Assembly (NCBI GenBank): GCA_028622995.1
Contig: JAJQJQ010000012.1
Location: 682,001 to 746,000, forward strand
Direction of reading: 5' to 3'
DNA: 64,000 bases
DNA from: Panagrolaimus kolymaensis
Lineage: Eukaryota; Nematoda; Chromadorea; Rhabditida; Panagrolaimidae
The notes under the pieces: model-generated
Told to the model about the DNA's origin: nothing
Seen by the model: the letters and a program-made list of their open reading frames with translations, nothing else
Database searches by the model: none
Made by a program: the position numbers and the translations under genes
In this document: piece after piece, positions 24,942 to 36,376 of the stretch
Numbering within the stretch: position 1 is the first letter of the stretch
Layout of the letters: each line of letters opens with the position of its first letter

Positions 24942-27630
24942 ATGCAGCAATTTGGTAAAATTTTCCATCATTTTGGAAAAAATTTTTCCACCAAAGAAGA
25001 TATTTACAAATATGTGGGAATTATTTTGCTTACGGTTCAACAGGCGAGGTAAGAAAGACGATGGATAGTTTAATAACAGATATGAGACAAATAATTTTAA
25101 AAAAAGTCGCGTTCTAGTATGCCATTAATGGTGAGATCAACAAGATATCGAAAAGAAAATAATGTTTTTATTACGACCGTTAATGTCTTTATAATGGAAA
25201 TTGTAAAACTAATAGTTTGTTCAGCAATTTTAATTGCAAAGGAAAAATCAATAACTAAGTAAGTTTAATTTTTAAAAGCACTAAAAAATCAAAGAAATTT
25301 TTTTAGATTCATTGAATCCCTAAAATTTGCGGTGATCGAAAATTATACAGAGACCTTAAAAATTTGTATTCCAGCAATAATTTATATATTTCAAAATAAT
25401 CTTTATTATATTGCTTTAACAAATCTGGAGGCAACAACCTTTTGTGTAAGGGTTTTTTTTCTCGCTTTCCATCCTTCTTCGCAGTAGCAACATTTTTTTC
25501 ATTTAAAAAAAAAAGTTCAAAGGTTTCGAATAAAAAAAGGGGGGATATCGCTTTTGTGAAGTAATAAAAGCAACCGACCTTAAAAATTTGAAAGAAAGGT
25601 TCTAAATTCAAAAAGTTCGAGCATGATCATCGCTTGCTTACCTTTTTTGTTGGGAGATTCGATAAAAAAGTATGAAAGCAATGTAAATGAAAAAAAACAA
25701 GAATATTTTTTATCTAAAAACTTTTGTAGAAAAAAAGAAAAATGAAATTTGAGACCAAAAAAATGGGAAAATATAGTCAAAGAAGCATTCGATGATGATT
25801 CTTCTTTTTTTGGAGTTAGTTTATTTTTAGAAATGGGTGAAAAAGTTTCAAGAGCTGCTACTAACGTGTGGGGTAAGAGATGCTAAGAATAAAAAAAAGT
25901 CAAAAATTGACAACAAGCATTTAACGGATAATTGTTGACTCTCTTTCTTTGGCTATTGACGGGACAAAGGATTGCATCTTTTAGTAACTTTGAAAAATTA
26001 TTTGTTTTTAAATTAGAGAGTCTTTTTTTTCGTTAGCTTTCAAGTGGACCAAACCAACCACAAAAAAAAAAGAAGAAACACTTATTTAGAAAATTTTGAA
26101 AAAATTAACTTTCAATGAGCAAATAATGAATGGTTCAAACAAACAAACAAAAATTACAAAAAAAACTATGGGATTGATTTAAAAAGACACTTTTTTTGAA
26201 ACTTTTTATTATAATATCTTGAAACTAGAATGATTGAAAAAGAGACACTTTTAAAAATTTAAATCTTTACAACAACAATCCCTGGAGAAAAGAAAAGTAC
26301 AAAACAAAAGTAACGAATTAGCCTGAAACATTTTCTTTCAATACTATGAAATTTTTTTTACGTAATTCCTTTATTTTTCTGGGTGTTTTTCTTCTTTCAA
26401 CCTTTTGTTCTTCTCTTCTTTTTTTTGTATTTGGACAATGTTCCTTTTTCCGCGCAAAAAAACTTTTTTTTTACTTGAAAGGATCGTCTCACGTTTGAGC
26501 TCTTGAAGCCGCTTACAAGAAAAGACATAGTTGCTTACTGCTACAACATAGCTGCAGTTGCGTGGTTCTTACCTTCATTGCTTGTGTTTCTTTTGTAAAA
26601 TTCCATGTCGGAAAAGGAGAGAGAGCGAGAGTAAGACACAGCGTAAAAATGATTGAACGCTCGCTCACGTAATGTTATTTTTATTGTAAACTCAGCAACA
26701 CCGAAAGCTTTTTTGACCGATGAAAAACAAAACAAAAAAAAACATCAGTTTCAAATCATCTATGGACAAAAAGCAGAAAAGTATTTACTTTTCAAAAAAG
26801 AAAAGTGAAACAATTTTTACGTAACAAAATGATTGCGTAATCACTAAACACAAAAAAGGCCTAAAAATACATACACAAATACCAATAGCTTCTTTAATCC
26901 TTTTTAGGTAACATATCAACTAAAAATCCTTACAACAGCATTAATGCTTAAATTTGTTTTATCTAAAAAGCTTTCAAACACTCAATGGATTGCTTTAATT
27001 TTGCTTATTATTGGAGTCTCTGATGTTCAACTACAATATCAACCGCCACAACCTGTCAGTGGATATCTTGAGCAGCAACCTTTGATTGGGTTTGCGGCGG
27101 TATTAACCATGTGTTTTACTTCTGCTTTTGCTGGAGTTTATATGGAAAAAGTTTTAAAACAATCCACAGTAAATGTATGGATGCAAAATATTCGTCTTGC
27201 ACTTTTTGGTTTAATTGTTTCATCTGCTTCAATGCTTTATAAAGATTATTCAACGATTAGAGAAGGTAAATCCGAAACTTTTCTCCTAACTAAAATATAA
27301 TAATAAAAATTTTTAGATGGATTTTTTAGAGGATTCGATAACCTCGTATGGGTTATGACTGTTACAAATGCAGTTGGAGGACTTCTGATTGCAGTGGTGA
27401 TAAAATATGCAGATAATATTATGAAAGCATATGCGCAAAGCACAGCTATTGTTGGAGCAGCTATTGGCTCATGGCTTCTTTTCGATTTCATTCCAAATGG
27501 CCTCTTCCTATTTGGCACCTTTCTTGTCACTGCATCCATTGTAATTTACACAAAACATCCTTATCAAGAAAAAGAACCAAAACTAAACGATTTATTATTA
27601 AACAATCAAGAAAAAATCAACAAAATGTAA
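24942..27630 (+). CDS. Golgi nucleotide-sugar transporter (SLC35A type)
   Basis: Five exons, 24942-25048, 25118-25258, 25307-25445, 26908-27265 and 27317-27630, give 352 aa. The first three exons encode the N-terminal half: YVGIILLTVQQASMPLMVR, FITTVNVFIMEIVKLIVCSA, then FIESLKFAVIENYTETLKIC and PAIIYIFQNNLYYIALTNL. These continue in frame across a 1.46-kb intron into TYQLKILTTALMLKFVLSKKL. Later motifs AFAGVYMEKVLKQS, VWMQNIRLALFG and GGLLIAVVIKYADNIMKAYA define the SLC35A (UDP-galactose / UDP-GlcNAc / CMP-sialic acid) group. About ten membrane helices move nucleotide sugar into the Golgi in exchange for nucleoside monophosphate. Its stop codon is 26 bp from the DDX47 stop on the other strand and its AATAAA (27646) lies next to that stop, so the two 3' UTRs must overlap. 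Confidence 0.93.
25446..26907 (+). other. Long intron of the nucleotide-sugar transporter gene
   Basis: GTAAGG donor and TTTTTAG acceptor. It is some thirty times the usual intron length here. It contains poly-T/poly-A runs, a CT-rich patch (26340-26470) and a GAGAGAGCGAGAG stretch near 26618, with no supported gene inside. Possible regulatory content. Confidence 0.7.
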
Positions 27631-27655
27631 TCAAGACAAAAACAAAATAAAATTA

Positions 27656-29322
27656 TTATAACATTTTTCGAACTTTCATTTTTCCACCTCCACCAGCTTT
27701 TCCTTTTCTCTTTTTCAAATGTCTGCTATTTCCTTCATCTGCATCAATATCATCCAAAAATGCCGATTGACTACCTTTCTTTTTGCCGGATCGTTTATCT
27801 TTGTCAAGTTCTTTGACCTCCTGTAAATCAGATCGTTAAATATAAAAACCATATTTAATAAAAACAAAAACTCACATTTGAAGCAAGTCGAAGAGCATTT
27901 GTAACACTTTCCACAAGTAAAAGGACTTCATCATTGTTTGTAGGATATTTGTCAAGTTTAACACCAATAAGTGCTTCAACTTTTTGATACAATTCAACAT
28001 CATATTGAGTTACAACAGTAATAGCGAGACCTTTTCGACCAGCACGAGCAGTACGGCCAACTCTGTGAATATAATCTTTTGAAGCGGCGGGAACATCGTA
28101 ATTGATTACCATGTCAACATGAGGAATATCAAGACCACGTGAAGCAACATCCGTACAAACAAGAATAGATCTTTCTTTAGCTTTGAATTTGTTTAGCGAA
28201 CCAAGACGCTTTGCCTAAAAACATGTACCATTAGCAACAACATAAGCATAAAGTAAAAAAGTGATTCCAACCTGAGACATTTGTCCATGAAGTGGTAGCG
28301 CTGGAAAACCTAAATGTCGAAGCATCAATGTTAACTTCAAAACGCTTTGACATGTGGAACAGAAGATAATAAAAGTATTTCCAGCTTTTTCATTTAACAA
28401 AAAGACCAAATTTGCTTCCTAAAAAAAAAGATGATTACTTTACGAATATCTCTAAAATACTTTACCTTATATTTTTGCGGAACAAATAACAAATATTGAA
28501 GCAATGATTTGACAGTTTTATACTTATTTGAAACTTCAATCCTCATTGGATCTTTCAATGAAGCCCTTTCCAATTTCGCAACCTTCTTAGTCATTGTAGC
28601 AGAGAAGAGAAATGTTCGTCGATCTTTAGGTATAACCTTTAAAATCTTGTCCAATTCAACTTCAAAATCCAGGTTTAACATTCGATCAGCTTCATCCATA
28701 ACCAAAAATTTCAGAGATCGGAGATTGAATCCTTTCGTTTCTTCCAAATGATCAATAAGACGTCCAGGAGTTGCGATAATAATATGCGGCCGTTTTGCAA
28801 GTGCCATAGATTGCGCTACTTTATCCACACCACCAACAATAACAGCTGAAATGCAATGAGATTATCAAGAATGCAAGGTTTAAAAGTAAAAACATACCAA
28901 CAAGAAGTCCCATAGAAGCTCCTAAAGCTTGAAATTGTTCAGCGATTTGATATGCCAATTCACGAGTTGGTGTCAATACTAATCCAAATAGTTTTTGAGG
29001 ATTTTCCATTAAATCTTGAAGGATTGGGATGGCAAATGCACCAGTTTTACCGGATCCCGTTTCAGCCAAGCCAATGACATCTTTTCCTGCGAAAGCAGCT
29101 GGTAAAGTTGCTGCTTGAATTTTGGATGGCTTCTTCCAGCCCAAACGATCACAAGCTTCACAAAGAACTTCATTTACACCCTAAAAATTGCAAATAAATA
29201 TATTTTCAATAATCCTAAATAAATAAAAAGCTTACCAATTCAGCAAAGGTTCGTTCATCTTCAAATTCTTCAACATCTTGTCCACCTTTAGCATCATATT
29301 CATCTTCAGATGAATCCGACAT
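27656..29322 (-). CDS. DEAD-box RNA helicase DDX47/Rrp3 type
   Basis: Six exons, 29322-29236, 29180-28898, 28845-28466, 28418-28272, 28214-27876 and 27820-27656, give 466 aa. It starts with an acidic [14 protein letters not shown], then F-motif and Q motif ([21 protein letters not shown]), Walker [40 protein letters not shown] in [44 protein letters not shown] and [11 protein letters not shown]. The C-terminus is Lys-rich ([17 protein letters not shown]). Order and spacing match DDX47/Rrp3, which acts in 18S pre-rRNA processing in the nucleolus. Convergent with SLC35A and divergent from the POLE3 gene. Confidence 0.93.
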
Positions 29323-29609
29323 GATTATTAAGCTTCAATTTAGTAATAATCAAAAAAAGTTTGATTCAAAGCAATAAAACTTTAATCAAAAAAGGTAACT
29401 TTTGAAAATTTTGCAAAAGAAAAGTTTTTTCTAACAAAAAAAAATGTATGAAAGAAAGCAACCTCTCCATTCAATGAGCAACATGCGAACAATGTTCCCA
29501 TAAAAAAGCACCAACAAAACGGTTTTGAATTTCTTCTTCCAAAGCTTTGAATTTTATTTTGTTTGACTTTGAATAAATTTTTGCTTACTTTTTGTTCAAT
29601 TCTCTCATC
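29323..29609. promoter_or_regulatory. Bidirectional promoter between DDX47 and POLE3
   Basis: Only 287 bp separate the two divergent start codons, so the promoters of both genes must lie here. Both products act in the nucleus. No TATA box is asserted. Confidence 0.5.
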
Positions 29610-30111
29610 ATGGCTCAGGTAAATAAATTAATTTTAGTAATGTGACAACTAACTATTAAATATTTTTTTCAGGTAAATCCCGATGACCTCAAGCTTCCAA
29701 TGGCTCCTATCGTTAAATTAATGAAGAATGCTGCTGGTGAAGGGGTTAATTTTAGCAATGTAAGCAATTTTTCAAGTATCTATTTTTAGCAAGAATAATG
29801 TAATATAAACAATTTATGTATGTATTTCCGTTTTAGGAAGCCAAAACTTCTATTGCTCGAGCTGCTGCCGTATTTTGCTTACATGCTTCAGAATGTGCTA
29901 ATGAAATAGCTTCAAAAGAAAAACGTAAAACTATCACAGCTGCTGATATTGTTAGTGCTATGGATGTCCTGGATGTTGGAGAATTTAAGTCAGAGGTAAG
30001 TTGTTTATTCAAGTTTTAGAAATAATATTAATCGATACATTTATTTAGATTCAATCAACAATTGATGAATATCGTGCGAAAAAAACATTAAAATCTAAAT
30101 CCAAAAAATAA
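29610..30111 (+). CDS. Histone-fold protein POLE3/CHRAC17 (Dpb4)
   Basis: Four exons, 29610-29618, 29673-29759, 29837-29995 and 30049-30111, give 105 aa. Exon 1 holds only three codons (MAQ). The protein has the NF-YB/HMF-type histone fold: DDLKLPMAPIVKLMKNA, ISRAA-like SIARAAAVFCLHASECAN and KEKRKTITAADIVSAMDVL. It ends in a short basic tail (KKTLKSKSKK) instead of the long acidic tail of vertebrate POLE3. Family role: pairs with POLE4 or CHRAC15 in DNA polymerase epsilon and chromatin remodelling. It was missed by single-frame ORF search because its exons are short. ATTAAA at 30234 likely ends its mRNA, followed by an acceptor for the downstream REPS gene. Confidence 0.88.
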
Positions 30112-30233
30112 ACATTCTTCCATCTTTAACTCTTCTCACTTTCTAAACACTGGATTGATGTTGCGTTGATTTTTGCCTTTTCTTTCACTATTTTTTTGTA
30201 TCTGTTATTATGGTTGTGATCTCTTGTTTGTTT

Positions 30234-30347
30234 ATTAAATGTTTTTTTTTACAATTCTTTTTTTGGATTTAAAACCTCAATCGTTGGTCGAAATTTTATA
30301 TTTTCCATTTTGGCAATCGCATCTTTTAAGCTTCTCTTTACTTCAGC
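30234..30347 (+). promoter_or_regulatory. Candidate operon junction POLE3-REPS
   Basis: ATTAAA at 30234-30239 is followed about 107 nt later by TTTACTTCAG ending at 30346, 14 nt before the REPS ATG. This spacing is that of SL2-type trans-splice sites in nematode operons. No donor is needed upstream of it. Confidence 0.5.
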
Positions 30348-30360
30348 TTTCCCTTGTGTA

Positions 30361-32172
30361 ATGGCTGAGAATTCGACCAGTCATTCGAAAGCATCAGACG
30401 AGGAATGGTCAAATTTTGAAGATGATTCTGAAGATACAGAGGAACCTGGAAGTGGATCGGATGAATCGCGTTCAGGCGATGATGACGAAGATTTAACTGA
30501 TCGTCACTCAGATGATGATGGAGAAGATGAGGATGATAAACGACGTTAGTTGTCATTATACTCTGCTTTAGTATTCCACAATTAATTTTTTTTTCAGACG
30601 GTCAAAGTGACACTGAGACAAGAAATTTATTAGAAGATGCAGATTTTGAAGAGGATGTTCTATTTGGAGAGGAGGAAGGCGTAAATCTTCAAGCTCGTTT
30701 ACCCGATGAACTTGATGATGACACATTTGCAATGTCATCAGAGCAACAAAATTATTACACCCAAATTTTTCTTCATTTACAATATGTTACCCAAGGCGAT
30801 GCAAATCTTGAGGGAGCTGTAAATGGTTCAGATGAACTCATTGTTGCTTTTTTTCGTAAAAGTGGCTTAGACACCGCTGATTTAGGTAAAATTTGGGATT
30901 TAGCTGATGTAAATATTGATGGAAAGTTAAATCGATATGAATTTTGCGTTGCCATGCATCTCATAGTTTTAAACAAAAAGGTACTATAATTTTTTTAACT
31001 CTAACAATTTTCAACGAAATGTTTTTATTTTGTAGGGAAATGTACCTATTCCAAAACACTTACCATCATATTTTAATCTTCGAATAACTCCACAAAGATT
31101 GGATGAATCTCCAAGATCGAGTGAAGGAGTGAGCGTGGAAAGCAGTAGTTTAGTACAAATTAATGGAGGTGATGTTGTGGATTCAGCAACGACATCTGGA
31201 CCTGAAAAGCAACATTCAGTTTCTGATGATAAATTGCATTCAATGTCCCAAAGAAATGTAAGCTAAATTTTAAGGATTTATTAAGCACAAAGAAAGTCAA
31301 ATAAATACCGTATCCGGGAAAAATTTATATCTTAATTTTTTGTGTCGGCAATTTTTAATTTCAAAACAATAAGAGAAGGCCTAAAATTTATTCAATTAAA
31401 ATTTCAGACACCTTTCAATCCTGTAGCCGAGTTTGCAGCTGATCCACCAATGTGTGTTGATCGTGTTCCTATGCCTGTTCGAACTAATAATGGTACATCA
31501 CCATTTTTTGCTTTCAATTTTTTTTAACCTTTCCCATTCTAGGTTCATCAGGCCAATTAACTGGAAACTTATCAAGCAATTCTCAACCCGCAGTTGGAGG
31601 AGGACCAATATCCTTCTCAGTTCCAAAAGGACCTCCACCAGCTCCTCCACCAAGAGCATATCAAAAAGGTCATATACGTTCTGCTAGTCTCGATCTCAAT
31701 GCCAAACCACCAGCTGCTGATTTTCATAGTTCAACAAAACTAGGATTATCGGCTCAGCGATGTCTCACTCTTCCAGCAAATACTGCTCCACCGCCATCCT
31801 CGCAGCCGCTTTCAGCTGCTGATTCATTCGATGGTTTAAAACAATCCAAAACTCTTGAAACTATGTTTTCACCTTCTGATTTTCGTATGACTTTTGTAAT
31901 ATCAATGAACCTCTAAAAAACATGTACTTTTAGCATCGTCATCATCTGAAAGTCAAGGCATATCAGTGTCATCAACCTCTCAATCAAAGATCTTCTCGCC
32001 GCCAGCAATTCCCTTAAAGCCTGATTTTCATTCACGTTGCACAGTTTTACGACAAGTTAATTCAGAACTTGAATCAAAATTAGCAACATTATCCCAAATT
32101 CGCCTTCAACTTAGACTACGTGTTGAAGAAGTGCAAGGTAAAGCAACAGGGCCAAATTCTCATCTGCAATGA
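30361..32172 (+). CDS. reps-1: EH-domain protein, REPS1/2 (RalBP1-associated) type
   Basis: Six exons, 30361-30544, 30598-30980, 31036-31257, 31408-31492, 31543-31884 and 31934-32172, give 484 aa. After an acidic Ser/Asp/Glu-rich N-terminus there is one EH domain at about residues 107-200: YTQIFLHLQY, FFRKSGLDTADLGKIWDLAD, an EF-hand loop DVNIDGKLNRYEF and FCVAMHLIVL. Pro-rich stretches (KGPPPAPPPRAYQ) and a C-terminal coiled coil (LRQVNSELESKLATLSQIRL) follow. EH domains bind NPF peptides; REPS proteins link Ral signalling and endocytosis. ATG 30361 is chosen because it lies 14 nt after a TTACTTCAG acceptor. Donor CGTATGA in exon 5 is preferred over GTAATA because it alone keeps frame. Confidence 0.85.
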
Positions 32173-32451
32173 TTTTTTTTACAAACAAATAAACTCCATA
32201 ACACACAATACAAGCATAAATAATTGATTTTTGAAAAAAATAAATGGTTTTTAATTTTTAACCTTTGTCTTCTATTTGTAAAATTTTGGTAATTAAAAAG
32301 TTCTCATGGTTACGGTAGTTTGAAGCAATAAGCATCACAGAAAATTAAAACAAAGAAACGAGAATGTAAAGCAATTTATTTTTAATACACGTATCAAATC
32401 AAAAATGAAACAAAAAACAATTAAAGCTAAATAGAAAGAATACAACAAAAT

Positions 32452-33228
32452 TTATTTAACATTTTTTTGAGATTCAATGAAAGCACGTTGAAATATTTTA
32501 ACACCGGAAATCAAAAATTTACATATTGAATCAAAAACAATAAAAAGTCCAGAAAATACAACACAATAAACAGCAATCGTTGGTAATAAAAATATGAGAA
32601 ATAAAAATTCAAGTGTCGCAAATAATCGTTGTCGAAAATCAAGTTGAACATAATCAAGTCGATGCCTCAATGGATTCCATTTCTTTTCTTGAAAAGCATA
32701 AAAAGTTGCTCGAATTGCTGCCCATGATATTGATGCAAGACGATAACCATATAAATGAAAGCATCGAAGATGAATGGTTATAAAAGATAAAATATCCACA
32801 AAAAGACCAATGAATACTGTAGCTCCCATAATTGGTGCAATCAAAGGAAGATAAGTTATTGGATAAATACTCCAACTTAAAACATAAGTTCGACATAAAT
32901 GTAAATGATATCTGAAGAAATTTGACAATACATGGCTGAGTTCTGAATTCAATTTTAATCCGGCTGGTGTTTCTTGTATCCATCCAAGGAGATGTTCCAT
33001 ATATTTAACAGATAACAGCAGAGAATCCCATACAATCGGTGCCCATTGAAACTTCATAAGAATGACACAAACAACAAGACCAAGAAGTGTATCAGCAATT
33101 ATCAGTCGTTGACTTTCATTATTTTTGCGAACAGCGAACGCTTGCCTCGAATGAACAAAAAACCAAGTATACATGGCCAAATCGATTCGATTTTCTTTGT
33201 CAAAGACTTCAAGAGGATTATAATTAAA
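32452..33228 (-). CDS. PIG-Q/GPI1, GPI-GlcNAc transferase subunit
   Basis: A single exon after an acceptor at 33229. The first ATG is at 33174 and gives 240 aa; the in-frame stretch 33228-33175 (NYNPLEVFDKENRIDL) precedes it without an ATG. GPI1 family features: PAGLKLNSELSHVLSNFFRYH, LPLIAPIMGATVFIGLFVDIL and FHLYGYRLASISWAAIRATF, with several membrane helices. It belongs to the ER complex that adds GlcNAc to phosphatidylinositol, the first step of GPI-anchor synthesis. It is much shorter than human PIG-Q, holding mainly the conserved core. It lies 232 bp downstream of UBA3 on the same strand with no ATG between, which suggests an operon with a trans-splice at 33229. Confidence 0.85.
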   Translation of the reverse strand, partial: FNYNPLEVFDKENRIDLAMYTWFFVHSRQAFAVRKNNESQRLIIADTLLGLVVCVILMKFQWAPIVWDSLLLSVKYMEHLLGWIQETPAGLKLNSELSHVLSNFFRYHLHLCRTYVLSWSIYPITYLPLIAPIMGATVFIGLFVDILSFITIHLRCFHLYGYRLASISWAAIRATFYAFQEKKWNPLRHRLDYVQLDFRQRLFATLEFLFLIFLLPTIAVYCVVFSGLFIVFDSICKFLISGVKIFQRAFIESQKNVK

Positions 33229-33363
33229 CTGAAACAGATTTGTGCAAATTTTAATTACAAATATGTTGGTTGCAAAAAAAAAATAATGGATGCCAAATTT
33301 GGCTACCGTGTAAAATTAATACTGGAAGAAAGATTGTGAAGTTTTATAAAGTAATAATTTATT
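33228..33363 (-). promoter_or_regulatory. Candidate operon junction UBA3-PIGQ
   Basis: On the minus strand AATAAA (33363-33358) lies about 97 nt past the UBA3 stop. A strong acceptor TCTGTTTCAG follows about 130 nt later, ending at 33229. No ATG occurs between, so the acceptor is best read as an SL2-type trans-splice site. Confidence 0.55.
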
Positions 33364-33459
33364 CTCTTTAAAATGCTACGAAAATACCCAATTCACAAAC
33401 AAAATAAAAAATGACAAGGAAATAATACAGAAAATAAAACGCCTATACACAAATACAAG

Positions 33460-35073
33460 TTAAACCATTTCAGTAGGAAATCTTAGACGAAAAGTAATTG
33501 CTTCTGCCAAAGTGATATCAGCAACTAGAATTTCATCACCATCAGATAAATTAAGCTCTGAAAAAACTGAATGTAAAAAAATAAAAGGAACAAAGAAAAC
33601 AAACGTTGAAGAGATTTTTCAAGATTTTCTTTTGATAATGATTCAGCTTGAGGCAGCAAAGAATTGATCATGTAAAGACAATTTCCAGCAGAATGAATGC
33701 TGGGTTCTTTGAGTTGATACTTTTCTATCAAAGTTTCCATGAAATCTTTCAATAAGGTTGTTCTGGCAGATTCAAGTTCAAGAGTGCTTTTGCTGCAAAC
33801 AATACAATCAGGCTTCTTATCAAGTTTCAAAGGACCAAAGAAAACTCCATCAATGTTTGAAAAGTTGAGATAATTATCAAGTGGACATCCAATACTGAAA
33901 AGTAACAATGATTAAAAGTCACTACAAAAAAGGGCAAACATACTTTGAAGCTAACTTCAAAGCTTCTAAAACACAACAGCCAGCAATGATGGCATTTGTT
34001 GAAGCAACAGCAGGTATAATTCTTTTCACCACACCTTGAGTAAGACGGAAATCCACACCAGTGATATTGAATTGTTTTGCTCGCGCTTGTGCTTTTTCTA
34101 GAATCCATTCCAAATGTTCAAGACTATCACCATCGATTTGTTCATCACCAAACGGTTTATCTGCATCCCATTGAATGACTTTGACATATTCGATACAATG
34201 TTCAGGAAGTCGAGGAGTTGTAGCAATGGTGCAAAGAGGAAAGTTTATTTGAGGCGGATAAAGATCAAGAGTACATTCAATGCATGGTGAGAAAAATGGA
34301 AAGACCACTCGAGCATTTCCTTTGAAGCCTTCAGTTCCACCATCGATCAAAGGAACAATTGTGTCAGGATCAGGCGAGCCATCAGCATCAAATTCAACTA
34401 ATTTACACTAAAAACAAAATAGGTAACAAAATAAAAAAGCAAAAGAAAGTTTAACCATTGTATCATTTAACCATCGACGAGCAAGAATTGAATCCAAACC
34501 ACAAATAACGATTGAAAAACGACGATAAAAGTTCAAATCTTTTGATTGTATTTTGCAGTTATGACCAATAACATTAACACCATCGATACGTTTATTGATA
34601 TATTCGGCAGCAACTTCAGCTTTTGATTTACCAATATCTGATTCTCTAAAACCAATACCATTTTAATCAGAAAGAAATGAAGATAAAGCAAACAAACCTG
34701 AATAAAAATTGTCGATTGAGATTTGATAAATCAATGGTATCCATGTCGATTGTTTCAATATGTTTGAAGCCAGATAAAGCCTGAAAATGAATGTTTGTTA
34801 TAAAACATATGTACTTCAAACAAAGGCTTACCAAATTCTTTAAAATTTCACAGCCAAGTCCACCAGCACCAACAACCAAAACTTTACATTGTTGAATTGC
34901 ATCAAAGTTCTAAAAACCATAACATAAATTTTTAATATTAAAAAAAGATGAATTACCTCTTTACCAGGAACAAAAGCAGGATGAGCAAATGCAGATTCTC
35001 GATCAGTTAAACGACGAATATGCTTCCATTTTTCGTTTAAAGCTTCATCTTCTGATATTGAAATATCGCTCAT
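33460..35073 (-). CDS. rfl-1: NEDD8-activating enzyme E1 catalytic subunit UBA3
   Basis: Seven exons, 35073-34957, 34909-34832, 34780-34698, 34645-34456, 34407-33944, 33894-33605 and 33557-33460, give 439 aa (human about 460). The adenylation site [17 protein letters not shown] and [17 protein letters not shown] are present. The catalytic Cys about 198 is in [54 protein letters not shown] and a ubiquitin-fold C-terminus ([20 protein letters not shown]) follow. With its APPBP1 partner it activates NEDD8 for cullin neddylation. It is probably the upstream gene of an operon with PIG-Q. Confidence 0.95.
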
Positions 35074-35397
35074 AATTGATTCAATTTTACAAAAAAAGTA
35101 AAACAATACTGGAAAAAAAATATGAAGAAAGAAGAGTTTGAAAGTTTTAGATTTTTTTTTTGCAAAATTTGAAAAGACCGCATTGGTGTTCGTTATGGGA
35201 AATGAATGACCGCGAACGCTTGTTTTAGGATGGATATTTTCAAGAGTAAATTTAACAGAAAAATGTTAGTAATTTTATCTGCCAATATGAATTATGTTTG
35301 TTAACAACATTAGTGTGTGTTTTTTTAAAATTTATTAGAAAACATACATGGTAAAAATATTTAAAAAAAACAAAAATGTGAATAAAAATACAATAAA

Positions 35398-36376
35398 TTA
35401 CTGATGTTTTTTAAACAAAAATTTCCCGAGCTTCTTTAACAATGGCAGATTCTTCTTTCGTTTCTTTTCTGATATTTCCGAGCAGTCACTTTCATTAAGA
35501 TTTGGGATACTTTGAGGTACATCAAAACCATGGTTTTCAGCAACTACACGAACGGGTCTTTGAGATGGTAATTTGAAATCAAGATCAGCTTCAAGTTGAA
35601 CGAGTAATTCAAACATATCACGTTTATGAAGAACTGCAGCTAAGCAAAGAATGTTGAGACCATGGAATTGATGACAGATTTCATTGATATCAATTTCTGG
35701 AACTATTTCTTCTAATCGTTTTATTTGTTGAAGTTCTTCTTGAGGATAATGTGAAATTCGACCAGCTCGAGATAAACTAAAAGAAGATATGTAATAATAA
35801 TAAAGCAATCATAACGCATACTTTGGAAGATAAAAGAATATGAGAATGTCTTGATGATCATTCATCATTGCAAGCATAAGAGGATGAGGACATAAAGAGC
35901 CTTCAACAGGTTCAAACTTATCACCAGCATCCAAAAGATATCGTACTATTCCAATTTGTCCATGAGCACAAGCCATTCCCATACAAGTATTTCCCAAATC
36001 AGTCATTGAAAGAGCTCCACCATTTTTGAGAAGTAAATGAAGAAGTTGAACATTGCCCGAAGCACATGCAGCCATAACAGGTGTAACTCCAAGTTGATTT
36101 CCCATATTGATACTTTCCGATAAATCTCTTTTCTTCATAAATTTTAGAAGCATTTCGGCCTAAAAAATGAAAGTTATGAAAAATTATTTAAAAAAAAAAA
36201 ATTACCATTTCATAATAACCACGAGAAGAAGCCATAATTATCGCAGTATTAACATCTCCATCAATTGCATCAACATGAAAATGTTTTTCTATTAAAGCAG
36301 CTTCCACCGCAGCGATATCATTATTGAGAACATTGTCGAAGTGGCGTTGAAGTAAAGTATCATATGGTCGAGTCAT
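35398..36376 (-). CDS. Ankyrin-repeat protein, 295 aa
   Basis: Exons 36376-36206, 36159-35822 and 35776-35398 join in frame. It starts MTRPYDTLLQRHFDNVL. Ankyrin repeats are visible as DGDVNTAIIMASSRGYYEMAEMLL, GVTPVMAACASGNVQLLHLLL, GNTCMGMACAHGQIGIVRYLL and a degenerate later repeat (GLNILCLAAVLHKRDMFELLV). The C-terminus is basic (KKRKKNLPLLKKLGKFLFKK). It is probably a cytosolic or nuclear interaction adaptor; the specific family is not recognised. It lies between the TTBK-like kinase and UBA3 on the same strand, 325 bp before the UBA3 start. Confidence 0.83.
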
